Shown in pieces: positions 10,866 to 24,084 of a stretch of 64,000 nt of DNA. The position numbers and the translations under genes were made by a program. This DNA is from Microcebus murinus. Lineage: Eukaryota; Chordata; Mammalia; Primates; Cheirogaleidae. The first letter of the stretch is position 1. Each line of letters begins with the position of its first letter. Location: contig NC_134116.1 in NCBI RefSeq assembly GCF_040939455.1, positions 44,841,400 to 44,905,399 on the forward strand, in the 5' to 3' direction. Below the pieces are notes generated by a model that saw nothing but the letters and a program-made list of their open reading frames with translations, searched no databases and was not told the DNA's origin.

Positions 10866-13800
10866 CTTTTCATATGTATTGTTTATACTGTGAAAACCTA
10901 AAGTATGTTGATCAATAAACATTTTAAATAACAGTCAGTCATTTTAGACACGAACTCTTTGGATATATTTTATTTTATCCTCCAAACAACATTTTTTGGA
11001 TAATTAAAAATCAGAAAGGGTAAATTGGTTGGCGTAAGTTATTGCAACAAATGACCCTCTTTCTATTGTATTATTTCATAAATGGATATCAGATTTTCAT
11101 TATTGTATTATGATATGCTCATGTTGAGGCCAAAAGATCTGGGTTTTAAAGACTCTAGATAAGTTTAGGTATACTTTCAGGCGGGCAGATAAAGAGAAAC
11201 TCTGTCTTATAAAAACCTCTTATGAAGAGAAATAATGGATTTCAAGATAAAGATAAGTAAACTTAAACTTGAAGGGCAATCAATGGCAGTTCCAAGGAGT
11301 AGCCTGGACTTCTCCCTGTACTCCCTGCTGCCCAGCATGGTCATAACATTTCTCAAAACCTGGACACGAACAAAGAGTTTATTATCCTTGTTATACATAT
11401 ATAGCTTGATATGCAAGTGCAGCTTCAAGGTTAATACCCTCTTCAAAACATATTGGCACTTTAAACAACTCCTATATAGATTTTTTTTAATTGACAGTGA
11501 AGCTGTGTTACCTAGTTGCTTGAAACTGTCTATGTTCATTTTGTTTTCTTACCTTCACACATTGGTATTAAAGCTAGTTTTTCACACTCTAAATTACATT
11601 TTCTGGCATTTGTATGTGCCTTTTAATCATTGTCAAGAGAAATGTGCCAGATGACAGTTATATTTGGAGGCTGAGATTTACAAACAGTCTATCTAACTAG
11701 GGACAAACTTAGCCTGGACTTTACCTGTTTACCTTTTTGTCGACTTAGTTGTTTATTTGCCATTGCAACACAGCAAAAGGTTAAATTTTACCTTAAACAG
11801 AGATCCCTAGACATTTTTAAAAACATCTTCAAAATGACAGCACTATGATTCAGCATTGAAATATTTTTTTTTATCATACACAGAAAATTGCCTGTCATCT
11901 ACCAGGCAATGTAATCAAAGGCAGTAGCAATTGCCAAATTTTTCAGTATAGGATAAACCTTTTCAAAGCTGGAAGTTCATGGTGAATGGATTCCTACATG
12001 AAAAAGAATAAGGCACAGATGCCAATAGCTATCAAAAGAAAAGTGTTTTGGCAGACTTTCAGGAAGAGCTAGTTAACGTTCAACAATATTTAATTCAATT
12101 ATGATAAAAACAAAACAAAAATTTATCCAAATAGGAAATGCAGACAGAATTATGCTAGTCTTTGATATGACTGGAAATTATATGCTGAGGCTTAAAGCTA
12201 CTCATATATACTGAGGCCTAAAGATATCTCTAAAAACTAGAAGTGTCTCACAGTGATACAATAACTGTCAATTACCTGAGTTGATTTCACAAAAACCTTT
12301 GTACTCTGAAGTTCAATGAGGTATAGATTCAAATTTTAATTATGACAATTAAGGGGGAAAATGGGTGAGAATTGAAAACATAGCATTATCAATTTTTGAT
12401 TCATTAAAAAAATATGTTTTTAACAGAGTAGGTTATCTAAAAATTGATTGTATGTTTTCAAACTATATGATGTGTTAGCTTCAAGAAAATGTGACAGTAA
12501 AGTCATGATTAAATGCTCTAGCTCAGTTTCAGCATTGTTCCAAGGAATTAGGGGGCCCCAACTCACTGGATTTCTGGTACTATTATGAAAATTAGTGAAA
12601 GCTTGTCAAGATAAAGGTGGTTTCATAAAAAATATTCAAGGATATGACGTTAGACCACCTCTCCTCATATTATCAATCTTTAGGGATTAAGTTTTAGTTT
12701 TATTAAATCCAAATGAATGAATTTCCACTAGAATTATTCAATTAATAAGTTGTCATATGATTCCAAACTCTATGCTCATGTCCACAGGATACTGAGTTTC
12801 AAAAATCCTCTAATACAATTTTTTCAATATCGTGATTAAATATATTATGTTGGAAATTGTGGCACATCCTCTGAAATATGTCTATTCTGGTGGCTTTCAG
12901 AAAGATACCAAAGTGGTTCTCCCACTCAATACATTAGGAAATTAAGTTATATTTAGGTTGTATTCCCTATGTCCAGTTGTCTATGTATCTAGGAAAGAAC
13001 AGTTTTTAAACTTTGGACATTATATACCACATCAATAAATTATAAAAACATCAAAAGAGTCCACATTTTGGAATTAGAGGAGCTACACAGGCTCACAAGA
13101 AATTATTTCCAATAGTCTATAGTTGAGGTTTTATATCAGTTATCAGGAACTCTTAAAATAAATATTTATTAGAACATTTGGGCAGGAATGACTAAGAACA
13201 AATGTTTCCATTGTTCTTTATTCATCATCAAAGAACTGCATTGTCCTTTGTTTGATTATTGTACGTCCCATGCTACTTTATCTTGGCAAAATTGTTTCTT
13301 TGACACTGGGCACTTAATACTGACTGTGTATCCAATTTCCCAGTGCCACCAAAATTAAGTACCCAGACATGGTAGACCAATGCATCAACACTCACTATAT
13401 TCCAATGTATAGACCCACAGGTCAACTGAAGCAACATATACAGATACTCCAGCAATTCTCTGCTATGCAGCAAGAACACAGACTAATTGTTCAATGCTGT
13501 AGTCCAGGTTGATATTTCTTGCCCATGAAGAACTTGCCATCTCTCCTGGATCCTTCCTTCTCTCTCCATTCTTTCCATAATTAAAACAATCTACATTTTC
13601 TTAAGTAGCATCAAAAATATCTATAATCTTTACCAATCCTTGCAATTCTATTTTCATACCCCTTGAAGATATAGAAGCCTCATGCTTTCATTAGTATATC
13701 AGCTTCCTAACAAAGACCAACTTGTGCAGCCCTTGTCTTTTTTTTTTTTCCTTTTTCATTTTCTCTTAAAAATTATTTTATTTTTAGTAAAATAGTACAT

Positions 13801-14130
13801 GTCCATAGATTTATAGTCAGAGATCTAGGAAAATTCTCATGAAAAATACTTTATGGTTCACCCTTCCTTATATGCATGTCTGTTCCTTATAAGAACAGTA
13901 TATTTCATATCATCTTTTATTCTATAATTTTATACAGATTTCTGACTTCTTAATTTTTTTAATTTAATGTTATTTATCTCATTTCTTGAAATTTTATCTA
14001 TGTATGTTTGGGGTTTATCTTCCTTACTCTCAAACACCAACCACAAATCTCCTATGCACAACAACCTAATACAGTCATGCTCTCAACTATGCTATCCTCT
14101 CAATATAGTCAAAACAAAATATTGGGTTAT
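10866..14130. other. Unassigned, repeat-poor AT-rich DNA
   Basis: No gene is supported. Overlapping ORFs on both strands at 11207-11654 are noted as a finding. T-runs occur at 11865-11873 and 13738-13750. A 68-codon antisense ORF at 13273-13479 has no motif. Confidence 0.4.
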
Positions 14131-14552
14131 TGTCTTAGTCCATTTAGTGTTGATATAAATAGAAGTCTGAGGCTGGGTAATTTATAAGGAAAAGAATTTT
14201 ATTTGGCTCACAGCTTTGTAGGCTGTGCAAAAAGCATGACTGACGTTTGCTTCTGATGAGGGCTTCAGGTGGCTTCTACTCATGATGGAGAGGGAAGGGA
14301 AACTGGCAGGAGCAGAAATCACATGGTGAGAGAAGAAGGCAAGAAAAAGAGAGCAGGGAGATACCAGTCTCTTTTTAAAAAATCAGGTCTTACAGGAACT
14401 AATTGGGAACTCATCACCATGAGGACAGCCCAAAGCCATTCATGAAGGCTTCACCTCCAAGACACAGACACCTCTCATCAGGCCCCACTTCCAACATTAG
14501 GGATCAGATTTCAACATGAGGTATGGAAAGTTAAATATCCAAACTACAGCAG
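14131..14552 (-). repeat. MaLR LTR (THE1/MST-like), antisense, near full length
   Basis: On the + strand it opens with 'TTAGTCCATTTAGTGTTGAT', 'TGAGGCTGGGTAATTTATAA' and 'TTATTTGGCTCACAGCTTTG'. It passes through 'CATGGTGAGAGAAGAAGGCA' and 'GGGAACTCATCACCATGAGG', and closes with 'CAGGCCCCACTTCCAACATT' and 'GATCAGATTTCAACATGAGG'. This is the well-known reverse complement of a THE1/MST-class MaLR LTR, about 420 bp, probably a solo LTR. No internal region is recognised on either side. Confidence 0.85.
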
Positions 14553-17500
14553 TTATGTTGGTTTTTATTATGTTCATTGTTTTTGTAATGTTTGACTATT
14601 TTCCACTATATGTGATTTACTAGTATTATATTTCCTTTCTTATAAAATTTATTTTGTTTTTCTCATAATTGTAGTTATTTTTAATTGGTGAGGGTTTTTT
14701 GTTTTGGTTTTAGTTTTTCCTAATTCATTCTCAATCTCTCCTCCAGAAATAAACTTCTCCTTTAATACGAAGACATCAAAATGTCCATTAGGGTCTTTTG
14801 GTTTTGGTGGGGAGAAAAAGTTTTATTGGAATCCTCAATTCTCCAGCTCCAACATAAATTATTTCTTCCATATATCAGCTACATGACTGTCATTCTGGGT
14901 GTTCCTTTTGTGCTGGTCTCTGTTTCTCAAACTAATATTCCTTCACAAATGTCTCATACTCCTTACCTCTCTGCCCGTATTTAGGAATGAGGCAAACTTA
15001 ATCCCTCGCATCAGGTTGATTAACTCTTGATCATTATTGGGACCCATGAGACTAGTTGGGAATGTGTTAATGTTTCCCCTGAATTTCCAGGTTTTCTTTC
15101 CTCAAAGAGAATTGCTTCAATCTCAAAATGCCTGCCCCAATCTGGAAGCAAGTTCAAGAAGAAGGCCAGGAATCACCTATTAAACACGTAGACTTTCATT
15201 TAATCTTGTTTTTATTTCATCAGTTTCATCCTCAGGTCTATCTGTACTGAGTCTTCTGTCTCAGCTTCTTCAGAGAGGAAATTTATAGTACTCTCTCTGG
15301 TGTCTCCTGGCTGTGCAGAATGGACAAGAGAATCTTTATAAACTCCTTTTAATACAAACTTCCAAACAATCTCCTGGCTTTTAATCAAAGCAGTACTACT
15401 TTTTATAATCCATTTCCATTCTTGAGACTTTTCATGACTAAGGTGCTTCTTACCTATCTTCCTGCAAGCTTAAATATCACCTTTCTAATCTCTGCTGAGT
15501 TTCACCCACATTCCAAGTTCAAAACTTTTGTTAACATATATCTTCTCATATCTTCTTATCTCCTTTTTCTTTGTGCTTATGCATTTATGATTTTTTTAAA
15601 ACTCTTAGTTGTTATGAAGATAGAGTTTCCAGAGAACATGTATTAATAGATAGAAGCATGTGTTCAACCCACTATGTTTGACTGGCTCTCTGCTTCTTTT
15701 TCAATCAATTTCTCATTAGTGAAAATTTTGTCCTAACTGTTGTCCTCATTAGACTGCAATGCTCTTCATTTGTCCCTTATTATAAAGTCATGGGGGTTTC
15801 ATCTCCTAGGAGATGGACAATACCTCTGTGCAGCTTCACTATCCTCAGTACCAATTACCTAAGTTGACTGTAAAGTAAACTGAGATTAGCATTTGCTTCT
15901 ACCTGCAGCCACCAAAACAAAAATGTTATCTAAGCAATGCAAAAATCATCCTTATATGTGCACTAACTGAAAACAGTTTTTTTTTCTTTCAGTCTGTAAT
16001 GGCTTAAAATTGATTGTTTAAATACACAGAAGCCATAGGCTATTTTTCTATGGAATTTCTGCTTTCCTGAAACATGTTCCGTTGAATCTCTGTTGGCATT
16101 TTATTTTTTTTCAATTGGTACAGCTTTGCAATGTTCTTTTTCTCTCAGAGAAGCTTAGTGTTGCTGCTTTGTGAAAATAAGGAGATAGTCATAATGAGCC
16201 ACACAAATGTATTAACCTAAAATACAGCATCAGAATTCCTCCTAGAAAAGTCATGATTTTTGTTCTGCAAATTACACCACTGGTACTATATGAGGAAAGA
16301 AGAAATTTCAAGCTTAGAGTTTAAAAAAAGATATATCCAAAGGCTCTGCATGAGTCAAAGAGACATTTGTTTTAGTCGAAGTTATAAAAGATCAAGAGAG
16401 TTTGGGAAATAAACTGGTAAAACAGTGATTATTTTGTTTTAATTTCAACATAAATGAGTTCACAAATTCAGTTTTTGAGAAAGAAGAAGAAAAATGGAGC
16501 TCCAGTAGCATAATCAGTTAGCAAGTGGTACTTATATGAGAAAGAAGAAAAAAATTAAATAAAGGGAAGCTACAAACAGAACCTTAATTCTATTTTCAAT
16601 GTTTTATTTTTCAAAAAGAAATCTAAATGAAATATGGCAAAATGTGAGAATATATTAGATTATATGGTAGACACATATATATTCATAATATTCTTTCCAT
16701 ATTTTTATGTATGCATGAAATACTTCATAACTTAAGAAAAGGCAACAACAAAAGAATATGGACTGACATCCCTAAATCTGAAAATTATATCTGTATTGTG
16801 ACTTAGGGAACAAAGTCCATAGTTGTAAGTTTATGAATATCAGCAGATTAGGATTTTTCCAGATCATAGGACTTAGATCTAGGATTTATTTCAAAATCTT
16901 TCCAAACTTGAATTTTTATCTGTGAGGTAAAAGTTAAGAAGAAAAAGAAATTATGAAAGTGGAAAAGAAGTGGCAATTATCTTTCACAAGGAAAAAGAAA
17001 AGCAAAATTATCAATGGTGAATTTGATATGAGATTACTGACCCCTCCCTTCCACCCAAAAATGGAGTGTTCTTTCCATTGTACCATACTGTTCTGTGAGG
17101 GCAGGTTCTAAGACTCTGCTATGCTCATCCCACACCCTACTTGTGCCTCATTTTTTTTTGTTTTTTATAGTATGTCTTATTTCTAGATCTATTTGTTTAT
17201 ATGTCTTATATCCTCGTTGAGACTACACAGTTGATAACATTATTGTTTAATATCATTTCTGAGTTATTTTTGTTAAGATAGAATTACCTAAACTTAATTG
17301 AGGATTGAAGGAGCTTTTTATTTTTTAAACATGGAATCCCTATTGTCATTCTGCAATACTAGTATCCCATGGAAGGTACCTTGAAAATGATGAATTAGAT
17401 GATTCCCTAAGGTGCATTCAAGGGCTAATATTAAATGATTCCATCATTTCCTTGAAATATTGCCCCTTCCTGTGCTGTTGGTGGATGTTCTGCTGCAGCT

Positions 17501-18576
17501 TATTAAACAGCAGATGCTTAGGCATCCTGCTGTCATCCAGGGAGCAGGTTTATTTTGTAGCAAGTGACACTTCCAGATGGTGAACTGGATGCAGTCTAGC
17601 AAGCTGTTGATGAAATGGCTCAGAAAGTGGTGTCAGGCATTTGCGGGGCCATCCAAAATTCATCCAAAATTAGATATTAACACCATGCTTCACACATTGA
17701 AATGGTTTGGAGCTTAATGCTAAGGTTCAGCCTTATCCATTAAGTTCACAAAGGTCATACTTCATCATCAAACTCTATGCATTTACTGTATTAGAGTGTG
17801 ATCTTGGTAGCCGATTTTGTAAAGAGTTTTCAGTTCTTTCTTACAGGTAAAAAATTGCCGTATCCAGTATACTAATGGATATGTGATCTCCTCTTTAAGC
17901 TTTTGAACATGCAGCATTTATATGTCTTACAATATAGCAAAGCAAGCTATATTTTTGTATCTCTTATTTTTATTTTCATATGTCCTAAAATAAAATTATC
18001 ATTCATTAACTTTTTCTCATCTGAGTTTTTAAAAAATCATAATTTTAAGAATAATAGATCAAGTGATATTAATTTATACAATTAAGTGGTTAGTATTAAC
18101 ATAGAAATCTGGAATAGTATAGAGAGCAAGAAGTATAAACACTCCTAAAATGAAGCAAACATTGAATTAGTGATATCACTACATTATATATAGAAGCACA
18201 TAAAGAACTTATTTTTAAAACTATTGTGTTATTTTGAAATAAATACCATAGCATTGGCATAGTTTTATACTTTCTCCCTACTTGCTTTACAAGGATATTT
18301 ATTCTACAGTTGTCTCACAGCAATTATTTCCTCAGAAGATTTACATTAGGATATCTCCTTGCTTTCATTAATTACATTGTTGTAGTTTTCATAGATCCAT
18401 TAGGATTCAGATAAGGTACCTAATTTTATCTGAGAATTTACCTTTGTAAATATTGTGATCCATGTAAACAGTATCATCTACATGCAAAGTATTCTGTTTT
18501 CAGATAAACTATGAAAAAATAAGCTCTGTCCCTATACAAAACAAAAAGGAAAATGTTCAAAACTTACTAGAATATC
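14553..18576. other. Unassigned, repeat-poor
   Basis: No gene is supported. ORFs at 14704-14984, 15422-15646 and 17903-18085 carry no motif. The stretch 17466-17660 is less AT-rich and contains adjacent open frames (see findings). 15960-16400 is free of recognisable repeats. Confidence 0.4.
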
Positions 18577-19060
18577 TGTGTTAGTTATCTATTAGCACAT
18601 AGCAAATTACTCTACATTTAGCAGCTTAAGAAAACCAAGCATTTTACTATCCCTCAGTTTCTGGGGGTCAAGATTCCAACCATAGACTAACTTGATCATC
18701 TGGTTTACAGTTCTGATAGGATGGAATCAAACTGTTGGCAGGGGCTGCAGCTTCATGTTAAGGCTCATGGGATTGTTGGCAGGACTTGGATCCCCACCAG
18801 AGAGGTGCCTCATGACATGGCAGCTGGTTTTTCCAAGGTTAATGATCCAAGAAAGTCCAAGAGAGAGCAACCAATAGAAAAGCCAGTCTTTTTATAACCT
18901 AAGCTTGAAAGTGACATCCCATCACTTTTTCCATATTCTATTCCTTAGAAGAGAGTCTCTAAATCCCACCCACACTCAAGAAGGGATAACAAAAGGGCAT
19001 GACTACCAGAAGGCAATGACCACCAGGGGCCGCCTTAGATAATAATTACCACAGTATCTC
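18577..19060 (-). repeat. MLT1-like MaLR LTR, antisense, near full length
   Basis: On the + strand: 'TGTGTTAGTTATCTATTAGC', 'ACATAGCAAATTACTC', 'CAGTTTCTGGGGGTCAAGAT', then 'CATGACATGGCAGCTGGTTT', 'AATGATCCAAGAAAGTCCAA', 'CATCACTTTTTCCATATTCT' and 'CACCCACACTCAAGAAGGGA'. This is the reverse complement of a typical MLT1 LTR along its whole length (about 480 bp). The ORF at 18692-18877 lies inside it and is not a gene. Confidence 0.82.
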
Positions 19061-22000
19061 CATTTCTTAAGTAATGAAAGTAAATATATTTTTGACTTCT
19101 TACATGTGTCCTAAAAAAATCAGGGGTCATGATTAAGGCATTCAGGTCTGAAGAGTATGGAATTAATACCCAAGAAAGAATATAAAACTAGCAGTCTCTG
19201 TGAAGTAATTGTCCCATCTTTATATGAATACATCTAACTGTAATGTTAATAGCGAATTGGCTTCACATAATTCTATACCAGGAAGAGAAAATTATTCCAT
19301 CTGTAAGGAGAGATATCTGACTCCAAAGGGCAACATGTGTGCATGTGGACATCATATGTGGACATAAATCTTTATGATAAGTTACTAAAATGTCATTTGA
19401 TGAAGTACTTTTGTGTGCTTTTTAAAAATATCCACCAATTTCAATGCCCTGAAGCAAGACAAACAAACAAAATTATTATAACACTGTATGAGGTTAAACC
19501 TGATTAACAGGCAGTTTATATTTCTGTATAACATGAATAGTTCCTAACTCTAAGATTCATACCCACATTAACTTATTACAATTAATGACTTTATTTACTA
19601 TAGAAGAAAATGTTTCTCTTTCTCTAAACAAGTAACACTGAAAAAAAAATAGGCTATTTTAACCTACCTCTTCTATATAAAAAGCCAACAATGAACTGAC
19701 AATGAGAATAATGCCTATCTTCCTCTCCGCTAGCTAATATTTTCTCTATTAGGTGTAAGATTTATATTCAAACTGTAACTTATATTTTGTTCCCTTTAAA
19801 GTGCCTAGTGCAAAGCTAGTCCCATGCACATGAAACTTCAGGTAATCTATTATTTATTATTTATTTCAGTTAATACAATCTATACAATGAAAGAATTTGA
19901 AAGATTGATTCATTAGAAATGTGTAGAAAATATTTGCTGCTTTACAAAGTCATTTTCCAAAATCAATACAGGCTCCCACATTACAGATTAAAACTCACCC
20001 TTTTTCAAATAATCCTAATTACAATCTCATATCTAGGCATTAAAAAAGTAGCCTATTTCTATTTTGGATCAATATTTCATGATAGATACCTCTAATGATA
20101 TCTATCCGTAGCGCACAGCTTTTGTTTGTTAAGCTGACACAGAAAATTAGCTCTGCTTTTTCTTGCTTATGATTTGCACTTGCACATGAACCAGATGGCA
20201 GTAAGAATCAGATAAAAGAATAATAAACTTAAGCTAGAGAAATTTGGATTGTTTGAAACAACATATCATTTCAAAGATAGAAAGAAAAGAAAAAAGAAAA
20301 AAACCCTGATGGTAAATCCTTTTCCTTTTGCTCCTTGCATGAGCTGTCTAATGCATTTATTTCCATCTACCTTTATTGGAGAATCTGTCCATTAAATTAA
20401 ACCACGGAAATACAGGGCAGATGAGTCTTCGTTCAGGGAACTAATAAGCCCACTAAGTCATGAACAGTACATCAGATGAGCTGTAGTTTTTCACCTTTCT
20501 TACACACCTGGGAGGCATTAAACAATTTTTGCTCTGAAGGGGACTTTTTTCCTTGTCCACTGGAAATACTTTTCTTACACAGACTCTAAATAATGAGCCA
20601 CTTTAAGGTAACTCTGTGTAGAGGAACTTGCACAGCAGAAGTACATCATAGGATGTATGCTATTAGAAACCCAAGCTTATTACTTTGATGTACCAAATGA
20701 TCCCACAATTCAAAAATTCCTAAAGCTCTATCTGTTTGGCATGCAATGAGGGAAATAAGTGACAAATAAAGATGGTCTAATATAGTTTTGCTTTCTCCAT
20801 GTCAAAGCTTGTATAAAACAGAAATCTGCTTCTCATAAAAAAAAATTTTGACACACTTGTGTGAGCATACATAGGTCCATGAGGAGATTATAAATATGTC
20901 CATATTGCACAAGGGGTTAGCTTTAATAGCAGATTAAATATAGTTAATAAAAAAGTTATTCTGACAATGTGTAAAAAGAACACAGAAGGTTGAAATGGTG
21001 AATGGAGAAGAGCAAGAGATGAAAATTTAAGAGAACCCTAGTTATTTCAAATCAAACAAAATAAAATAGTAGAGATTTTTAAATATATGTTAAAATAATA
21101 CAGCCTATATATCTACATAGATCAAATACTAATGTAATAAAATGGAAAAAATGTGGAAATGTTATTATTTTTAAAATTTTAATTAGATATTTTGGTAAAT
21201 TAGCCATCTATTTCAAATAGGAAATCACTCCATCACTCCATAAGTATGGGTGGTTGAAAAAAATGTGTGCATGTGAGTTTTAAAAATCATAAACCTTTTC
21301 AGTGAGAACTAAAGTATATTGGAATTGTTTAAAAAAGCCATTTGCTAATGAAATTTGATTTTTTTAAATTTTATTTAAATTGAGAATTTGGCATAATTAT
21401 GTAAAATGATTATAATATTTTTAATACATAAAGGAAGTTGAAATAACTAAAGGGATGGGATAAGCTATGAGTGAATACTTTATTAGCTATTGTCAGTGCT
21501 TTTTGTGTGAAGAGTAGGTTAAATTCTGAGAGGATTGGAGACAGAGGGCCCAGGGGAAATGAAACACATACAGTTGCAGTCTATATTTTGACTTTAAATA
21601 TCATTTATTATAGAATTGACTTATATTCATTTTATTAAAAATAATATTCATACTATTTAATAATCATTTAAAATATGGCACATATTATTAATAATAATCA
21701 TTTTAAATAAGATACCTTACCAATGATAACTTTGATTAGTAACATCCTGAATTGAAAGGATTGGATCAAGTCAACAAATATTTGACAGAGCTAAAAATTT
21801 GGATTTTTCCAAAAGTAATTAGTTTAATTTTTTAAAAACTAAATTCTAAAATTCTGTAAATGGAAATAGGTAAATAAAATGAAATTTGTTCACCATTAAC
21901 AAACAAATTCAATGTTCCTTAGCAACCTGAAAGTTTAGTTCAATGTAAGTAAAAATAAAAAACTCTGTTATTATTCATTTTTTAATATTTAATATACAGC

Positions 22001-23468
22001 TTGAATAATTAAAAATTTTAAAGTACCATTATGCCTACCAGTTAATAAAGTAAAATTGAACATCATTTGGATTACAGTAATAGTTGCTTCAGTCTCACAT
22101 AATAATTCATTGAACTCCTGGACAATTACAAAACATTTTCTAAATTTTGATTAATATAACATATAGGTGCAGGAGCCCATGGCAAAAATATGGCACCCAA
22201 ATAGGGAAAGGGGAAATGCCTGCCTTGTATTCCTTAGCTCTCAGTAAATTACAGAGTGTAGAGAATAGAGGGTGGCATGGAAGTTTAATCACTGGATGCT
22301 AAGGAGTGAGTAATATATTTACTTACTCATTACTTGAGTTTACAAAGAACATTTGGAGTATGTTTTAGTGCATGTCAAACATGTCGGTTTGTCAGTGTCA
22401 ACTGTCAATGTGCTCCAGACAATAGATAAATTGTGGTGATTCTATGAATTTAAACCAGAACAAAGGACAGAACTAACTGGTTTAATAGAATTGAATTGTT
22501 CTACTTCAATAAAGTTATTTTAAATTTCTTAATATCCATTGCCTCATTTAGGAGAAGATTTTGTTTTTCACTTAAAAAAAAAAAAAAACTAAAGGAGTCT
22601 TATGGCCATAGGTATAACATTAATGCTTAAGGACTCACAGATATATCTATTATATGAGATCAGATTGAGAAATTGATTATCAGTTATATTCATGGAAAAA
22701 TCAAAATCATTCATAACAGAATTTTGTGGTTGAAGGGAAATCTCTGAATTTCAAAACATCTATGCAAGAAATATTATGTTTTCCTGTGATAAGTATATAT
22801 CAACTGTATAATGAACTTTATAGAAAATTATGTCATGTTATTTCAAAATATTTTTGCCACAAGGAGAAAAAATAATTCTCTACAAAATTAATACTTTGAA
22901 AAGTAGCAATCTGCAGTTATTCATGTACTTAATCATGACAAAGTGTGCCCAATATAGCCTCTTAATATATATTTTAAAACGTAAATAATAAAATATGTAA
23001 AAAAGTTAAACTACCAGTACATATTAGCTGTAGGAAAGGCCTAGATTTAAAAATAAATAAATTGTAAAGACCAAAATACAGAGGTTTAAATAAGTAGGAT
23101 ATATATTTTTCCTTTCTCATCTCAGTCTAGAGATGAGTAGCAGATGACTGCTTCAGTAAAATGAGTAGGATTCCCAGTCCATTTCAAATTTTTTGCTTTG
23201 CTTTTACCAAAGAGTTGTTCACATCTGCATTGTTGAATATAAATCAACACTTTTCCATATTATAACCTGTGGAGAGAGAAAAGGCAATTCAAGAAAATTT
23301 CATTGAATAAGTGAGTTAGATTTTCATTCATTTTCACATTTTACTGAAGAAAACGTAGTCATAACTAACTACAAGGGGGACTGGAAAATTTCCTGGTAGT
23401 AATAAGCCCAGCAAAAATCTTCTATAATTGAAGAATGAAAAAATGAATAGACTGCCTAAATGGAACCA
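19061..23468. other. 4.4 kb without recognisable repeats or genes
   Basis: No ORF of 60 codons or more begins in this stretch, and I recognise no Alu, L1, MIR or LTR wording. The segment 20100-20560 is less AT-rich and has mixed, low-complexity-free text. The rest is AT-rich, with a 15-A run at about 22574-22588. Confidence 0.5.
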
Positions 23469-23492
23469 TATATATATATATATGTATATATA
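23469..23492. repeat. (AT)n microsatellite
   Basis: An interrupted TA/AT run (ATATATATATATATATATGT then ATATATAT) inside otherwise unique sequence. Confidence 0.9.
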
Positions 23493-23759
23493 TTTCCTAA
23501 TTCCCACATGTAGACAAATTTCAACAGTCATCATATCTTGCTCAAAGTTATCTCTTAGTCAGGGATAGTCCTTTCTAGCCAAGCCTAAATAAGACATTTA
23601 TAATCTGGTAATCTATAAATTTATAGACACTTTATATGACCACCTATCACTCAATATGCAATGGAACATTAAATCATTCTACCATAAACAGATCACTGGC
23701 TTTGGTAGGCCAGGCATTTGGTTTAGTTTCTTTGGCAATAGAAAAACAGAGTGAGAGAA

Positions 23760-24084
23760 GTTGGGCATGGTGGCTCACACCTGTAATCCTAGCATTTAGG
23801 GAGGCTGAGGCAGGAAGATCCCTTGAAGTCAGGAGTTTGAGACGAACCTGAGCAAGAGGGAGAAAATGTCTCTACAAAAAATACAAAAGTTAGCTGAGCA
23901 TGATGGTGGATGCCTGTAGTACCAGCTACTTGGGAGGCTGAGGCAGGAGGATCGCTTGAGCCCCTGAGTTTGAGGTTGCTATTATGACTCCACTGCACCC
24001 TAGCTATGGTGACAGAGTAAGACCCTGTCTCAAAAAAAAAAAAAAAAGAAAAAAAAAAGAAAAGAAAAAGAAAAAGAAAAAAAG
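23760..24084 (+). mobile_element. Full dimeric Alu with complex A-rich tail
   Basis: The left arm starts 'GTTGGGCATGGTGGCTCACA', with 'GGGAGGCTGAGGCAGGAAGA' and 'GAGCAAGAGGGAGAAAATGT'. The middle A-rich linker is 'CTACAAAAAATACAAAAGTT'. The right arm has 'GGAGGATCGCTTGAGCCCCT' and 'GAGGTTGCTATTATGACTCC', closing 'AAGACCCTGTCTC'. The tail from 24012 has decayed into AAAAG repeats up to about 24084. An internal RNA polymerase III A box and B box would lie in the left arm by family homology. CpG sites are mostly lost, so this is an older copy. No clear TSD was found. Confidence 0.95.

Noticed and set aside
23636..23998. ORFs of 71 and 69 codons on opposite strands
   Set aside because: Both overlap the Alu at 23760-24084 and read typical Alu-frame peptides.
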